In this document: positions 32,701 to 39,267 of the stretch, in pieces
Layout: every line of letters starts with the position of its first letter
Position numbering within the stretch: position 1 is the first letter of the stretch
From: Pseudomonas sp. C1C7
GTDB lineage: Bacteria; Pseudomonadota; Gammaproteobacteria; Pseudomonadales; Pseudomonadaceae
Direction of reading: 5' to 3'
Assembly (NCBI RefSeq): GCF_013359595.1
Contig: NZ_JABFMP010000051.1
Location: 1 to 39,267 of the forward strand
Length of the DNA: 39,267 nt
The notes under the pieces: model-generated
Told to the model about the DNA's origin: nothing
The model's input: the letters and a program-made list of their open reading frames with translations, nothing else
The model's database searches: none
Made by a program: the position numbers and the translations under genes

Positions 32701-35700
32701 GACAGGGGCGGCGGGCAGGTCGCGCAGGGGTTCCTGCAGGTAGGTGTTGTCCGACAGGTAACGCAGGGCGCCGTAGTCGGCGCCGTGTTGCGGGTAGGCG
32801 CGCAGCTGCGAGGCGGTGGCCTGCAAGCGCTGCAGCAGGGTTTCGCCCTGCGGCTGGAGGTAGAACGGCACCGCCAGTTCCAGGGCGCCGATGATGCGTA
32901 CCGGGTCCAGGTCGGCCACGGCAATCGGCGCGCTGACCGGCAGGCGATCGGCTGCCGGGCGGGCGTCGTGCAGGTTGAGGGCAATCAGTCCGGCGCCGGC
33001 GACTTCGCGGCATTGCTCGGCCACGGCGCTGGCCAACAGGTTGTTCCAGTCCAGTTGCAGCACGTCGCCCAGGCGCTTGAGGTCGCTGGAGGTGTCCGCC
33101 GGCAACGTGTGTTCGATCACACCGCTGGCCTGCTGGCTGACCGGCAGTTGCAGCACGTCCATGCCGGCGAATTGCAGCCAGTGTTCCCAGGCCTCGTCCA
33201 GCGCATCACCTTGTGCATGGCTCTGCTGATGGCGGGTCCACTGGGTGAAGTCGCCACCGTTGTAAGCCAGGCGCACCGGCCGTTGGTACAGCAGTTGCGC
33301 CAGCGCCAGGTTGAGGTCGGACAGCAGCAGCGACCAGGACGCTTCGTCCACGCACAGCGGGTGGGCGGCGAGCAATACGCAGTGCTTGCCGCCATGCTCC
33401 AGCAGGCTGGCGTGCAGGGTTTGTCCGGCGCTCAGTTCAAGGGCCTCGACGCCGGCCTGAGCCAGGGTTTGCAGGCGTGTCTGGTCGAGGTCTTCAAGGG
33501 TCTGACGGCTGATCACCGACGCCTTGGCCGCCACCATCACGCGCTGCTGCCATTGGCCTTCAGGCGAGACTTGCAGTGCCAGGCGCAGGGCCTGATGGTG
33601 CTGTTGCAGGGCGCTGATCGCCTGGCTCAGCAGATCGCTGTCGATGGATTGGCTGAGGGCCACGCAACGCCAGGTGGCGTCCAGCGAACCTTGCTCCAAA
33701 CGTGCCAACTGACCGGCCCCCAGGGGCAATTCATAACCATCGGCCAGGTTCTCGGCCACGGCGTTGCTGGCATCGGCACCCAGCACCCGGGCGATGTCGG
33801 CGATGGTGCGGTTTTCGAACAGCTGGCGCGGGGTGAGCTTGAGTCCCTGCTGGTTGGCGCGGGCAATGATCTGCAGGTTGAGGATCGAGTCGCCGCCCAG
33901 GGCGAAGAAGTTGTCTTGCACGCCCACGCGATCGAGCTTCAGCACGTCCTGCCAGATCTGCGCCAGCAACGCTTCGACTTCGTTGCGCGCAGCGATATGG
34001 CTGGCGCTGTCGTCGGCCGCTTTCTGCGGCAGTGGCAGGCGCGAGGCGTCGACCTTGCCGTTACGGTTCAGAGGCAGTTCGTCGAGGGTGATGAAGTGCG
34101 CCGGGACCATGTAGTCCGGCACGCGCATCGCCAGATCGTCGCGCAACTTGGCCGGCGACAACGACTGGCTGGCCACCAGCCAGGCGACCAGACGCAGGCC
34201 GCCGTCCAGTTCGACGGCACGCACCAGTGCCTGTTCGATCAAGGGCGACAGGCGCTTGATCTGCGCTTCGACTTCGCCCAGTTCCAGACGGTTGCCGCGA
34301 ATCTTCACCTGGCTGTCGACCCGGCCGAGGAACGCCAGTTGACCGTCCACCAGCCAGCGCACGCGGTCGCCGGTGCGATACCAGCGTTGTTGCTGCGCGT
34401 CGACGATGAAGCGCTCATCGGTGAGGTCCTGACGGTGCAGATAACCGCGAGCCAGCGCGCCGCCGATCAGCAGCTCGCCGGACACGCCGGTCGCCACCGC
34501 TTGACTGTTGCCATCGACTACCCGTAATTGGCGATTGGGCAGGGGACGGCCCAGGGCGATGCTGCGCAGACCGGTCGGCAGTTCGGTGGCAATAGCGCCG
34601 ACGGTGGCCTCGCTGGGGCCGTAGTGGTTGAACACCTTGAGTTGCGGCGCCAGGCCTTTGACCTTGTCCAGCAGCGCCGGGCTCAGGGCATCGCCACCGA
34701 ACACCAGCAGCGCGCTTGGGAGCAGACGGGCATCGGGCAAGGCCTGCAACAGGCCGCCGAGATGGCTCGGGGTGATTTTCAGTACATCGATCGGGTGCTG
34801 GCTGAACAGTTCGGCCAGTGCCAGCGGGCTGAAGCCGCTGTCGTCATCCACCAGCAACAGGCTGCCGCCGGTGCACAGGGCACCGAACAACTGGGTGTGG
34901 CCGAGGTCGGCGGCAACGCTCGACAGCAGGCCGTAACGGGCCGCTGGCGGCGGGTTGAGCACCGACTGCACGGCGGTCACGTAGTCAACGATGGCCCGGT
35001 GTTCGACCACCACGCCCTTTGGCGTGCCGGTGGAACCCGAGGTGTAGATCACGTAGGCGGCAGCATCCGGGCTGTGCGTCACGGAAGGCACGCTGTCCGG
35101 TTGGGTGGCGATTGCAGCCGCGGCCTCGGTCAGCCACAGCGCCGGGGTATGCTCTGCCAGACGGGTCAACTGAGCCGAAGGCGCAGCGCCGATCAGCAGC
35201 GCGGCGCGGCTGTCCACCAGCACATCGGCCAGGCGTCCGGCGGGTTGTTTCAGGTCCAGCGGCAGGTAAGCAGCGCCGGCCTTGAGGGTGGCCAGCAGGG
35301 CGATGACGAAATCGGCGCTGCGATCCAGGGCCAGGGCCACCAGGCTGTCGGCACCGATGCCTTGGGCGCGCAGATGCTGGCTGAGCTGGTTGGCGCGCTG
35401 ATCGAGCTCACGGTAGGTCAGGGCGAGCTGACGGTCGCGCACCGCCAGTTGTTCAGGGTTCGCGGCGACCTGCTGTTCGAAGCGCTGGTGCAGGCATTGC
35501 TCCGGCACCGGCAGGCTCGCGCCGCTGCCTTTGGCGAGCAATTGCTGCTGCTCTTCAGTGCTCAGCCAGTCGAGTTCGGCAACCCGGCATTGCGGCTGTG
35601 CGGTCATCGCCAGCAGGATCGCGCGCAGTTGCGCCGACAGCACGGCGATCTCCGCATCGCTGAAACGCTTGCGGTCGTAGCTGAACAGGTAGTTCAGCTG

Positions 35701-36906
35701 CTCGCCCGGCACCACGATCAGCGACAGCGGGAAGTGGTTGCGGCCCTGGGTGTGGGTGATGCCGTCGACCTGCTGATCGTTGGACGGCGCGATGAAGCTC
35801 AGGCCATCGGCGTCCTGATTGAGGGCGTCGGTGACCGGGAAGTTTTCGAACACCAGGATCGAATCGAACAGCGCCCGCTCGGCTGCGATCTTGCTCATCG
35901 ACTTGAGCTTGCCGATCGGCAGGTAGGCGTGGTGACGCAGGTCGCTGTTGGCTTGCTGCAACTGTTGCAACCAGTCCACCAGCGTCGGGCTGTCGGCCCA
36001 TTGCACCCGCAGCGGCAGGGTGTTGATGAACAGGCCGACGGTGCTTTCGACCGCGCTCAGGTTCTCCGGACGCCCGGCCACGGTCACGCCGTAAACCACG
36101 TCATCGCGCCCGGCGTGCTGGCCCAGCAGCAGCGCCCAGGCACCCTGGATCAGGGTGTTGACGGTCAGGTCATGGCGACGGGCGAAGCTCGACAGCTGCT
36201 CGGTTTCACCAGCTTGCAGCAGGCTTTCCCGCTCGGCGAACGGTGCGCTCGACGGTGGCTCCAGGCGCACGGCGAAGTCTGGCAGCGGAGTCGGTTCGTT
36301 GAGGTCCTGCAACTGCTCGCGCCAGAACGCTTCGGTGGCGGCCATGTCCTGTTCCGCCAGCCACGCGATGTAGTCGCGGTAAGGGCGGGTCGCCGGCAGG
36401 TTGGCGGCGCGGCCCAGGGCCTGTTCGTAGTAGAGCGCCAGCCATTCCTGGATGGCGATGCCCACGCTCCAGCCGTCCATGAGGATGTGGTGGAAGGTCC
36501 AGGTCAGGTGAAAGCGCTGTTCGTCCAGACGCACCAGGGACACACGCATCAGCGGCGCGTCGTTCAGTTCCAGCGGTTCGGCCCGTTCGTCCAGTGCAAG
36601 CTGTTCCAGCGCGACTTGTTGATCATCGCGCTCGCGCCAGTCCAGCAGGCTCAGCGGCACTGCGAGGTCCTGCTGCACCACCTGATAGGCGTCGTCCAGG
36701 TCTTCCCAGAGAAACGCGCTGCGCATCACCGCGTGGCGCTGCATCAGTGCCTGCCATGCACCACGGAACGCGGCGAGGTTCAGCGGGCCCTGGATTTCCA
36801 GGCTCAGTTGCTGGTAGTACACCCGCGAATCCGGCTCGAGGACGCTATGGAACAACAGGCCATGCTGAGTTGGCGAAAGGGAGTAGATGTCTTCGATGTT
36901 GTTCAT
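26731..36906 (-). CDS. NRPS: C-A(Asp)-T-E*-C-A(Dab-like)-T-C-TauD hydroxylase
   Basis: A 3391-residue synthetase. C1 (about 1-450, HHILMDGW) begins with an IEDIYSLSPTQ stretch usual after an E domain. A1 (460-960) reads D-L-T-K-V-G-H-V-G, the Asp code. T1 has Ser1007. Residues about 1060-1500 form an epimerisation-like domain whose HHxxxDxxSW is changed to HPLCVDEASW (His1182, Pro1183), so it is probably inactive. C2 has HH1643-1644 (HHILTDAW). A2 reads D-I-W-E-L-T-A-D-D, resembling diamino-acid (Dab) codes. T2 has Ser2520. C3 has HHIATDAW at 2713. It is followed not by an A domain but by a TauD/SyrP-like Fe(II)/2-oxoglutarate oxygenase (about 3060-3391) with His3167-x-Glu3169 and His3361 as iron ligands. 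This fits an aspartyl beta-hydroxylase fused to an NRPS C-terminus. It lies between a Ser-type module and the terminal Asp module. An iron-chelating peptide is the likely product. Confidence 0.93.
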   Translation of the reverse strand: MNNIEDIYSLSPTQHGLLFHSVLEPDSRVYYQQLSLEIQGPLNLAAFRGAWQALMQRHAVMRSAFLWEDLDDAYQVVQQDLAVPLSLLDWRERDDQQVALEQLALDERAEPLELNDAPLMRVSLVRLDEQRFHLTWTFHHILMDGWSVGIAIQEWLALYYEQALGRAANLPATRPYRDYIAWLAEQDMAATEAFWREQLQDLNEPTPLPDFAVRLEPPSSAPFAERESLLQAGETEQLSSFARRHDLTVNTLIQGAWALLLGQHAGRDDVVYGVTVAGRPENLSAVESTVGLFINTLPLRVQWADSPTLVDWLQQLQQANSDLRHHAYLPIGKLKSMSKIAAERALFDSILVFENFPVTDALNQDADGLSFIAPSNDQQVDGITHTQGRNHFPLSLIVVPGEQLNYLFSYDRKRFSDAEIAVLSAQLRAILLAMTAQPQCRVAELDWLSTEEQQQLLAKGSGASLPVPEQCLHQRFEQQVAANPEQLAVRDRQLALTYRELDQRANQLSQHLRAQGIGADSLVALALDRSADFVIALLATLKAGAAYLPLDLKQPAGRLADVLVDSRAALLIGAAPSAQLTRLAEHTPALWLTEAAAAIATQPDSVPSVTHSPDAAAYVIYTSGSTGTPKGVVVEHRAIVDYVTAVQSVLNPPPAARYGLLSSVAADLGHTQLFGALCTGGSLLLVDDDSGFSPLALAELFSQHPIDVLKITPSHLGGLLQALPDARLLPSALLVFGGDALSPALLDKVKGLAPQLKVFNHYGPSEATVGAIATELPTGLRSIALGRPLPNRQLRVVDGNSQAVATGVSGELLIGGALARGYLHRQDLTDERFIVDAQQQRWYRTGDRVRWLVDGQLAFLGRVDSQVKIRGNRLELGEVEAQIKRLSPLIEQALVRAVELDGGLRLVAWLVASQSLSPAKLRDDLAMRVPDYMVPAHFITLDELPLNRNGKVDASRLPLPQKAADDSASHIAARNEVEALLAQIWQDVLKLDRVGVQDNFFALGGDSILNLQIIARANQQGLKLTPRQLFENRTIADIARVLGADASNAVAENLADGYELPLGAGQLARLEQGSLDATWRCVALSQSIDSDLLSQAISALQQHHQALRLALQVSPEGQWQQRVMVAAKASVISRQTLEDLDQTRLQTLAQAGVEALELSAGQTLHASLLEHGGKHCVLLAAHPLCVDEASWSLLLSDLNLALAQLLYQRPVRLAYNGGDFTQWTRHQQSHAQGDALDEAWEHWLQFAGMDVLQLPVSQQASGVIEHTLPADTSSDLKRLGDVLQLDWNNLLASAVAEQCREVAGAGLIALNLHDARPAADRLPVSAPIAVADLDPVRIIGALELAVPFYLQPQGETLLQRLQATASQLRAYPQHGADYGALRYLSDNTYLQEPLRDLPAAPVAIRWLGDRDGHREQRAILTQVEAAHRPSAPHYALTLDASWQDGRLHLRCEGTLAADWAPQLVQRLTDLAALLAQPELRPASAAFPLCHKQAATLAAEPLDWPNIEDLYPLSSMQQGMLLHTLLQPHSGIYLMQQRYSWDGALQRPAMEAAWQLFLDRHPMMRTAFWWQEDHAPLQCVFRKTDPAFDWQDLRHLDAEQQRLAMDQALEAQRQQGFDMARAPLTHLRIFQLDERRFAVVRSFHHILTDAWCFGLLMEDLLAIYQAIVRQEPVARPLFRSFRGYMSWLERHDMAAALAFWQADLAGFSEPTPLHVDSPPARAEQAPEAVGDQDRTLSIAQTQRLQQLCQQYQLTPNTWIQGAWALLLSRYSGNRDVLFGVTVAGRPTDLAGVEEMVGIFINSLPLRVDVDPQALVCDWLQALMSHNAQLREHESTSLVDIQRCSGVPRGQQLFDSLVVFENAPLDISSVQLDNFSIDIYEDRVHTNFPMTVVLYPGDRLGIRLSYDNQRFTGETVQRMLGHLVQLLTSMLDEPHATLGSLHMLPSAERQQLQVEYNRSAVDFPLERGYAALFADQVRNRGQHIAAVCQGESLTYAELDRRTNGIARALQAKGVGPETLVALFAERGLALLTMMIATLKAGAAFQALDIQQPPARLAELLELGEAPVLLVCEHAKATLDNVLPQMARQPTCLITQILWQGAEQPAVSYVHNPDQLAYVIFTSGSTGKPKGVMVEQRGMLNNMFGKVPSLGLGEHDRIAQTASAAFDICVWQFLAAPLFGATVHILPDAQAHDPLALLDAVQAHGLTLLETVPALIRGMLQESQAQHGLSSLRWLLPTGEALPPALARDWCARFPNIPMMNAYGPAECSDDVAFHAITQAPDADCLHMPIGTPTANNQMFVLDADLRMVPIGVPGELCIGGIGVGRGYLRDPQRTREAFVDHPFEPGARLYRTGDIGRMRADGVFEYLGRRDQQVKIRGLRIELGEIENRLMQHPAVNSAAVLALPDARGALQLVAWYVLDSAAEFTSESAQQVLSAYLGQQLAAYMVPARWLNLAQLPLNPNGKVDRRALAALDVPLAEQDQQQRVAPRTETEKVLAELWQDILGLDSVGVHDDFFAIGGHSLLATQVLSRIRRRLEVNLPLRILFEGGTLEQLAQAVDRQREAQNGLDSESEIVPVSRDQLLPLSFAQQRLWFLDRFEGPSAAYNMGSVVRMRGALDIGALQAALQLVLERHESLRTAFQLKGDQPIQVISPAPTVDLTPTDLSALAGDAQMQTLQRLIDEQAARAFDLQQAPMLRASLLRLGQDDHVLQVVLHHIATDAWSMGILMQELITGYLAYSTSSTPVFAPLPIQYADYAHWQRSEPQQRLLARAIDYWRRQLEGAPTLIPLPLDTARPARPDYLGASLQQRFTPAQTRVLKAYAQEQKATLFMVLLNAFNSLMQRATGAHDFIVGTDLANREHPAVENLIGFFVNVLPIRARLTEGEGFDARLQRLRDDCLSAFQHQQVPFDKLVEALQPPRTPGVNPLVQVLFVMQNTPDTNASLPGLDIEEHLLPGQESSKFDLAVFVEEDDEQGLNVRWVYRTSVLGAPTVNRLEQGFENLLERIVTAPEQALQDWSWRLEGSSDQAPAQAEAPMDDAAARSARKMSKMSKLKQTRACGVSQLAHEQVRTRMLLDGQALPLVIEPLLGDLDPVHWALQARPWINEQLRTHGGLLFRGFNLPDAAAFEQFAQAIEPDLYGTYGDLPKNTSGKNIYHSTPYPEQHMILFHNESSHLPQWPRKQWFFCEIPAPRGGCTPIVDCRQVLARLPEDIVARLKAKGLLYVRHFTDKLDVRWQDFFKTEVREEVERQCRETGMQWEWLGADNLRIAQHCPAIVAHPDTGELSFFNQVQLHHCACLEPEVRSNLINLFGLGNLPRNVYYGDGSVIEDEVMEVIGAAYEDCAVRFAWQKGDMVMLDNMLVAHARDPFEGERKICVAMGQMMNREQLDAEVQA

Positions 36907-36957
36907 GCTTTGACAGGTCCGTAGCTAATTCTTGAAAACGTGTTGAGCGAAGGCAGG

Positions 36958-36987
36958 GGCGCGTGGGTCGAGTTCCACCCACGCGCC
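36958..36987 (-). repeat. Intercistronic hairpin between two NRPS genes
   Basis: GGCGCGTGGGT (36958-36968) and ACCCACGCGCC (36977-36987) form a perfect 11-bp stem with an 8-nt loop in the 91-bp gap between NRPS genes. No T run follows in the direction of transcription. It may stabilise the upstream transcript or reduce read-through. Confidence 0.55.
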
Positions 36988-36997
36988 GGCTCGCCCG

Positions 36998-39267
36998 CTA
37001 GCTTTGGGGATTCGGTTTGGTCTTGAGCTTGCTCAGCAACATGTCCAGGGACTTCTGGTTCATGCCCTTGGCCAGCGGGAAGTCCGACGGCATCAGCGCG
37101 CCCGACTGCGGATCGAGGCAATGGGCGACCAGCGCCTGCAAATGTTCCAGCAGGCGCGCCGGCAGGCGGCTGTCGGCATCGGGCGTGACGCTGTGCCATT
37201 CGATGTGCAGCACGCCTTCCTCAAGCCAGGCCACCACTTCACGGCCGTGGCTGACCTTGTTGATCGCGGCCACTTCCGCCGGTGCCTTAAGCGTGCTTGC
37301 GCGCAACCAGCCCTCGGGCGCTTGCTCGTGGCCCAGGTAGTTGAACAGCACATCGCCACGGCTCGCCGGCAACTCACCGCGCTGGCGCAGCAGGCCGTGG
37401 CCCAGGCCATTGCCCGGTACGGCGCGCAGGGCTTCCTTGGCCTCGCGCACGCGTTCGGCCGGGGCGCCGCTGGATTTGACCCGCAGCGGGAAAAGGGTGG
37501 TGAACCAGCCAACGGTGCGGCTGACGTCCAGGCCTTCGAACGGCGCATCGCGGCCGTGACGCTCCAGATCGACGACAATCTCCTCGCGCTTCTCGGCTTG
37601 CGCCAGGGTCGCGGCGAGGGCGGCGATCAGCAGCTCTTCCGGTTGCGTGCGATAGGCGGCGTGGGACTCGGTCAGCCATTGCTGGGTGCGGGTGGCATCC
37701 CAACGGGCGGACAAGGTCTGGCGTTCGGCGAACGTGGCCGCAGGCGCTGTGTTCTGCGCCGTTTGAACATTCCAGTAACGCTGTTCGGCGCCGACCTTGT
37801 CGCCGTGGGCGCGCATCTGCTCGGCCCACTGCCGGTAAGAGGTGGTTTTCGCCGGCAGCGCTGGAGTTTCGCCGCGCTCCAGGCCCTGGTACAGCTGCTG
37901 GAAATCTTCCAGCAACGGCGTCCAGGACACGGCATCGACCACCAGGTGGTGGGCGACCAGATACAGGCGCTGCGGTTCGCCTTGCAGCAGCGCGGCGGCG
38001 AACAGCGGGCCGTCCTGCAGGTTCAGGCTGCGGGCGACTTGCTCCAGTTGCCCGGGTTGTTCGCACAGGGTCAATTGCGCTTTGTCGACCGGCGCGATGT
38101 GCGCCTGCCACTGTCCGTCCTGTTCGGCGAAGCGCAGGCGCAGGGCGTCGTGGTGGGCCACCAGGCGATCCAGGGTTGCCTGGACCAGCGCAGGTTGCAG
38201 ACGACGGTCACTGTCGGCCAGCACCGACTGGTTCCAGTACGCAGCGTGTGGCTGCTGTTGATCGAAGAACCATTGATGCAGCGGCATCAGCGGCATCGCT
38301 CCGGTGACTTCGCCTTGTTCCGCCAGCGTCAGCAGCGGGCTGGCCACCTGGGCCAGGGCTGCCGGGGTCGGCGAGCGGAACAGGTCTTTTGGTGTCAGCG
38401 AGTAACCCTGTTCCCGCAGGCGTGAAATCAGCTTCAGACCGAGGATCGAATCACCGCCCAGGGCGAAGAAGCTGTCTGTGGTGCCGACCTCGCGGCCTCT
38501 GCTCAGCATGTCACTCAGCAACTCGCCGAACAGCTGGCAAAACAGCGCTTCCAGTTCGTTGCGCGGTGCGACGCGGGCTTCCTGGCTTTGCGGCAAGGGC
38601 AGCGCCGCGAGGGCCTTGCGGTCGATCTTGCCGTTGGTGGTCAGCGGCAGGGCCGGTACTTCGACCCACACCGCTGGCACCATGTAGGCCGGCAATTGCG
38701 CGCTGAGCAGTGCGCCCAGATCCGATTGCGGGGCGTTGCTGCTGTAGAACGCGATCAGACGGTTATCGAGCACCAGGGTGCAGGCGCCGGTGATGGCGGG
38801 CTGGTCGAGCAGCGCGGCATCGATCTCGCCCAGCTCGATCCGCTGGCCACGCAGTTTCACCTGATGGTCGAGACGGCCCAGGTATTCGATGTTGCCATCG
38901 GCAAGGAAGCGGCAACGGTCGCCGGTGCGGTACAGGCGATCACCTTCGATGAAGGGACTTGCGAGGAAGCGTTCCTCGGTCAGGTCCGCACGTTTCAGGT
39001 AGCCACGGGCCACGCCGACACCGCCGATGTACAGCTCGCCGATGCTGCCGATGGGCAACGGTTGCATGGCCGCGTCAAGGATGTACAGGCGCAGGTTGGC
39101 GATGGGTTTGCCGATCGGCACGATCACATCGTCCATCGAGCAACGCCACACCGAGACGTCGATGGCCGCTTCGGTCGGGCCGTACAGGTTGACCAGCGCC
39201 GCCGGGTGCTGACCCATGAAACGCCGCACCAGATCCGCCGGCAGCGCTTCGCCGCTGGCGAACACCT
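36998..39267 (-). CDS. NRPS, C-terminal part: A(Ser-like)-T-E (runs off the window)
   Basis: Only the last 756 or so residues are inside the window; the gene continues past 39267, so no start is present. The visible part of the adenylation domain has FASGEALP, NLYGPTEAAID, YRTGD and NGKIDRK. Specificity positions that can be read (299 Phe, 301 Ser, 322 Leu, 330 Ile, 331 Asp) match the serine code. A carrier (FFALGGDSIL) follows, then an epimerisation domain with an intact HHLVVDAVSW, an ERHGR stretch (usually EGHGR, Glu kept), GWFTTLFPLRV and FNYLG. The module should therefore supply D-Ser to the next protein, whose first C domain is of the type that accepts a D-donor. The C-terminal tail (KSLDMLLSKLKTK) may be a docking segment. 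Confidence 0.92.
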   Translation of the reverse strand, partial: VFASGEALPADLVRRFMGQHPAALVNLYGPTEAAIDVSVWRCSMDDVIVPIGKPIANLRLYILDAAMQPLPIGSIGELYIGGVGVARGYLKRADLTEERFLASPFIEGDRLYRTGDRCRFLADGNIEYLGRLDHQVKLRGQRIELGEIDAALLDQPAITGACTLVLDNRLIAFYSSNAPQSDLGALLSAQLPAYMVPAVWVEVPALPLTTNGKIDRKALAALPLPQSQEARVAPRNELEALFCQLFGELLSDMLSRGREVGTTDSFFALGGDSILGLKLISRLREQGYSLTPKDLFRSPTPAALAQVASPLLTLAEQGEVTGAMPLMPLHQWFFDQQQPHAAYWNQSVLADSDRRLQPALVQATLDRLVAHHDALRLRFAEQDGQWQAHIAPVDKAQLTLCEQPGQLEQVARSLNLQDGPLFAAALLQGEPQRLYLVAHHLVVDAVSWTPLLEDFQQLYQGLERGETPALPAKTTSYRQWAEQMRAHGDKVGAEQRYWNVQTAQNTAPAATFAERQTLSARWDATRTQQWLTESHAAYRTQPEELLIAALAATLAQAEKREEIVVDLERHGRDAPFEGLDVSRTVGWFTTLFPLRVKSSGAPAERVREAKEALRAVPGNGLGHGLLRQRGELPASRGDVLFNYLGHEQAPEGWLRASTLKAPAEVAAINKVSHGREVVAWLEEGVLHIEWHSVTPDADSRLPARLLEHLQALVAHCLDPQSGALMPSDFPLAKGMNQKSLDMLLSKLKTKPNPQS

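Noticed and set aside
26824..34527. A very long open frame on the plus strand (2567 codons) antisense to the NRPS gene, with further long frames at 23696-26899 and 34528-36924
   Set aside because: The product is rich in Gln, His, Arg and Val in the way expected when GC-rich NRPS codons are read on the other strand. It has no domain features, while the minus strand has full NRPS motifs.
39263..39265. GTG codon as a possible start of the right-hand NRPS
   Set aside because: It lies inside the adenylation domain (just before FASGEAL), so it is an internal Val codon of a gene running past the window edge.

Overview
The window looks like a chromosomal segment of a fluorescent-group Pseudomonas. 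The grounds are high GC with Pseudomonas-like codon use, several Pseudomonas-type REP palindromes (7635-7670, 14544-14574, 18266-18318, 20942-21300), a 5-oxoprolinase operon containing biotin-carboxylase genes, and a peptide-siderophore type NRPS locus with a PvdE-like exporter. Species cannot be fixed from sequence alone.

Region 1 (1-6850), regulation and one unusual enzyme: an AraC-type regulator (minus) is divergent from an AurF-like diiron oxygenase (plus) that ends in a strong terminator. A NarL/FixJ response regulator (plus) follows. Its stop codon overlaps, tail to tail, the stop of a NarX-type histidine kinase (minus). A LysE exporter and a second histidine kinase lie upstream of that kinase on the same strand. 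The two kinases have similar sensor segments but different transmitter types.

Region 2 (7076-14511), 5-oxoproline (pyroglutamate) type metabolism: a PaaI-like thioesterase and a LysR regulator (both minus) face a plus-strand operon, pxpA - biotin carrier - biotin carboxylase - pxpB - pxpC - NCS1-type permease. Three tandem dyad repeats in the divergent promoter region are the likely LysR operator.

Region 3 (14606-18233), uptake and hydrolysis of an N-acyl amino acid or similar amide: an M20 amidohydrolase and a metabolite:proton symporter (minus, operon) are divergent from a second LysR regulator.

Region 4 (18340-39267), right half, a peptide siderophore locus running off the right edge: on the minus strand, in transcription order, are a partial NRPS (A-T-E, specificity residues Ser-like), a 3391-residue NRPS (C-A[Asp]-T-degenerate E-like-C-A[Dab-like]-T-C-TauD hydroxylase), a terminal NRPS (degenerate C-A[Asp]-T-TE) and a cyclic-peptide/PvdE-type ABC exporter. 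Beyond a threefold tandem REP array lie a FhuF-like ferric-siderophore reductase (plus, with no canonical start codon at its natural N-terminus) and a divergent SbmA/YddA-like ABC transporter (minus). The predicted C-terminal peptide is ...D-Ser - beta-OH-Asp - Dab-like - beta-OH-Asp. Two hydroxyaspartates, the reductase and the exporter point to an iron-chelating (lipo)peptide of the corrugatin type. That assignment is inference, because the upstream modules are outside the window.
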